Positions 14,148-15,286 of a stretch of 15,286 nucleotides of DNA are shown here, piece by piece; the first letter of the stretch is position 1, and every line of letters starts with the position of its first letter. Source of the DNA: an uncultured Collinsella sp. (GTDB taxonomy: Bacteria > Actinomycetota > Coriobacteriia > Coriobacteriales > Coriobacteriaceae); assembly GCA_900544845.1 (NCBI GenBank), contig UQWV01000044.1, positions 1 through 15,286 on the forward strand, given 5' to 3'. The translations under genes and the position numbers were made by a program. The notes under the pieces are model-generated. The model made no database searches. It worked only from the letters and a program-made list of their open reading frames with translations, and was not told where the DNA came from.

Positions 14148-14705
14148 ATGAAAAAGAAGCTGCTGCTTGCGCCCCTCATGGCCGTCTTGGTTGCATGCGT
14201 GGTCCTGCTTTCCGGCTGTGGAGGTCCTTCGGTTGAGGAGCTCATCACCGAGGATCTTACGACGCAGTTTGACGAGGTCAAGAACGGTGGCGACGACTTC
14301 CTCTCTGGTCTGGAGGAGGCTTCGGGCGACGAGTTCGAGCAGCTGGGTATCGATCCCAAGGAGTATGCCAAGACCTATCTCGAGGGCTTTGACTACAAGA
14401 TCGGCGACGTGACGGTCGACGAGGACAAGGGCGTCGCGACCGCCGAGGTCTCCATCACCTGCAAGTCTATGAACAAGATCGTCGAGGACTTCTCCACCCA
14501 GTATCAGGAGAAGGTCGCCGCGCTTGACACGGTTCCTTCCGATGACGAGCTGTACAAGATGGCCGGTCAGGTTATGGTCGATGTGACCAAGGCCACCGAG
14601 CCCAGGAAGACCACGGTTATCTTCAAGTACACCTGCAACGACGACGGCGAGTGGTCTGCCGACGACTCCGTCAACTCCGAGATGATGGATGCAATGCTGA
14701 GCTAG
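14148..14705 (+). CDS. Small lipoprotein of unknown function
   Basis: This 185-aa protein has a signal peptide at 1-23 with a basic start ('MKKK') and lipobox 'LSGC', lipidated at Cys24. The mature part is acidic: a helical region 'SVEELITEDLTTQFDEV' at about 28-44, then 'YKIGDVTVDEDKGVATAEVSITC' split across strands, and an end with 'TVIFKYTCNDDGEWSADDS'. This helix-then-sheet layout resembles the NTF2-like or DUF5105-type lipoproteins of Gram-positive bacteria. It shares no obvious sequence with the other lipoprotein in the window. ATG 14148 follows GGGAGGA by 5 bases. It is transcribed alone. The second copy of the structured element begins 4 bases after its stop. Function is unknown. Confidence 0.87.
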   Translation: MKKKLLLAPLMAVLVACVVLLSGCGGPSVEELITEDLTTQFDEVKNGGDDFLSGLEEASGDEFEQLGIDPKEYAKTYLEGFDYKIGDVTVDEDKGVATAEVSITCKSMNKIVEDFSTQYQEKVAALDTVPSDDELYKMAGQVMVDVTKATEPRKTTVIFKYTCNDDGEWSADDSVNSEMMDAMLS

Positions 14706-14708
14706 GGG

Positions 14709-14877
14709 GTTACGGCGTTTTACCAAACGCCGTAACTGCTCGACGCTGCAAACGCCCCTAAGCGGCAATCTAACGTTCAATTTCAAGGGCGCGACCAGAA
14801 GGTCAGCGCCCTTTCATTTCACGTCACCTTGCTCGCTTAGGGGCGTTTTCGCTGTCCGTCCTCTACCTGCGGCGTTG
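14709..14877 (+). ncRNA. Structured intergenic element, copy 2 (3' of the small lipoprotein)
   Basis: The architecture is the same as at 11660-11830. P1: GTTACGGCGTTT (14709-14720) pairs perfectly with 14725-14736 around the loop TACC. P2: AAACGCCCCTAAGCG (14750-14764) pairs perfectly with 14834-14848. P3: AAGGGCGCGACC (14785-14796), loop AGAA, GGTC, bulged A, GCGCCCTT ending at 14813; this is identical to copy 1. Linkers GCTCGACGCTGC, CAATCT, TTTCACGTCACCTTG and TCTACCTGCGGCGT are shared with copy 1 exactly or nearly so. Only the P1 centres and the P2 arms differ, and they differ in compensating fashion. RNA status is inferred. Confidence 0.7.
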
Positions 14878-14897
14878 CTATGGTGGTTATTGGGGCG

Positions 14898-14922
14898 GCA
14901 CTTGGGGACACTCCTTTGGTGC
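14898..14922. repeat. Degenerate repeat with GGGGACACTCCTT
   Basis: GCAC (14898-14901) and GTGC (14919-14922) flank TTGGGGACACTCCTTTG. The core GGGACACTCCTT (14905-14916) recurs at 9073-9084. This looks like a decayed member of the G-rich-loop hairpin family. Confidence 0.45.
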
Positions 14923-14933
14923 AGGGGGCAGCT

Positions 14934-14972
14934 AAAAGAGTCCCGTCCCGCATTAGCTACCCGTGGGTGGGA
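14934..14972 (-). terminator. Probable terminator of the HAD phosphatase gene
   Basis: On the minus strand, TCCCACCC pairs imperfectly with GGGACGGGA across a 15-base loop and is followed by CTCTTTT. It begins 8 bases after the stop codon at 14980. The stem has an internal mismatch and bulge, so confidence is moderate. Confidence 0.5.
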
Positions 14973-14979
14973 TGAGCGG

Positions 14980-15286
14980 TTACTCGCCCAGAATCAGCGC
15001 CGCGAGCTCTGCCTGGGTGTCCACCACGTAGTCGGCGCCGGCGGCTTCCAGCTCTGCGCGGCCGCGGAAGCCCCAGCTGACGCCCGCGCTCTTAAGGCCG
15101 GCGTTGTGGCCGGTCAGGATATCGACATTGGAATCGCCCACATAGAGCGTGGTTGCCGGATCGGCGCCCAGCTCCTCCATCACATGCAGCGTGACGGGTG
15201 CTTCGGGCTTAGGCGGAAACGCATCGACACGGCCCTGTACCAGTGCAAAGCGCTCGGAACCAAAATACTTTTCGATAAGCGGAGCC
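14980..15286 (-). CDS. gph: Phosphoglycolate-phosphatase-like HAD hydrolase, C-terminal part
   Basis: The frame is open from the window end to TAA at 14980-14982, giving the last 101 residues. The GTG at 15183 is internal. Upstream residues read 'PLIEKYFGSERFALVQGR' and then 'FPPKPEAP', which carries the HAD motif III lysine. Motif IV follows as 'TLYVGDSNVDILTGHNAG', with the two metal-binding acidic residues. 'SWGFRGRAELEAAGADYVV' is the typical PGP ending. The enzyme would dephosphorylate 2-phosphoglycolate or a similar small phosphate ester in the cytoplasm. The motif I nucleophile lies outside the window, so the exact substrate family within HAD-IA is not proven. Confidence 0.85.
   Translation of the reverse strand, partial: APLIEKYFGSERFALVQGRVDAFPPKPEAPVTLHVMEELGADPATTLYVGDSNVDILTGHNAGLKSAGVSWGFRGRAELEAAGADYVVDTQAELAALILGE

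Overview
The window looks like a chromosomal segment of a human-gut Coriobacteriia, most likely Collinsella or a close relative. The evidence is high GC, GC-rich third codon positions, AGGAGG-type ribosome sites, a membrane-anchored LuxR-type regulator and NarL-type two-component genes. The genus is inferred from gene style, because no rRNA is present.

Layout. (1) 1-366 is the 3' part of a DUF4867 gene, closed by a long hairpin. (2) 536-4532 (+) is a translationally coupled three-gene signalling operon: an 8-TM protein with a degenerate, kinase-like tail, a HisKA_3-type histidine kinase, and a NarL/LuxR response regulator. It ends at a terminator shared with the convergent operon. (3) 8941-4644 (-) is a four-gene operon: DUF4428 zinc-ribbon protein, TFIIB-type zinc-ribbon membrane protein (YdjG-like), SPFH protein with C-terminal zinc ribbons (YdjI-like), and a lipoprotein. 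It resembles the Bacillus PspA-recruiting module but has no PspA here. (4) 9315-10859 (+) is a lone approximately 12-TM LuxR-type regulator. (5) 10980-11660 (+) is pyrE. (6) 11661-12250 is a gene-free island dense in palindromes. (7) 13051-12251 (-) is an RpiR/SIS sugar-phosphate regulator, divergent from crr-like EIIA-Glc at 13375-13911 (+). (8) 14148-14705 (+) is a small lipoprotein. (9) 14980-15286 (-) is the C-terminus of a phosphoglycolate-phosphatase-like HAD enzyme.

The most unusual content is non-coding. Two copies of a roughly 170-nt structured element lie directly behind the stop codons of pyrE (11660-11830) and the small lipoprotein (14709-14877). Their single-stranded segments and a central hairpin are nearly identical. 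Two other stems have almost unrelated sequences in the two copies but remain self-complementary within each copy, which is the signature of covariation. A second family of short hairpins with the loop GGGGACGTWCTTA occurs three times and also has compensating stem changes; these look like REP-type elements. Neither family is a recognised named element to me.
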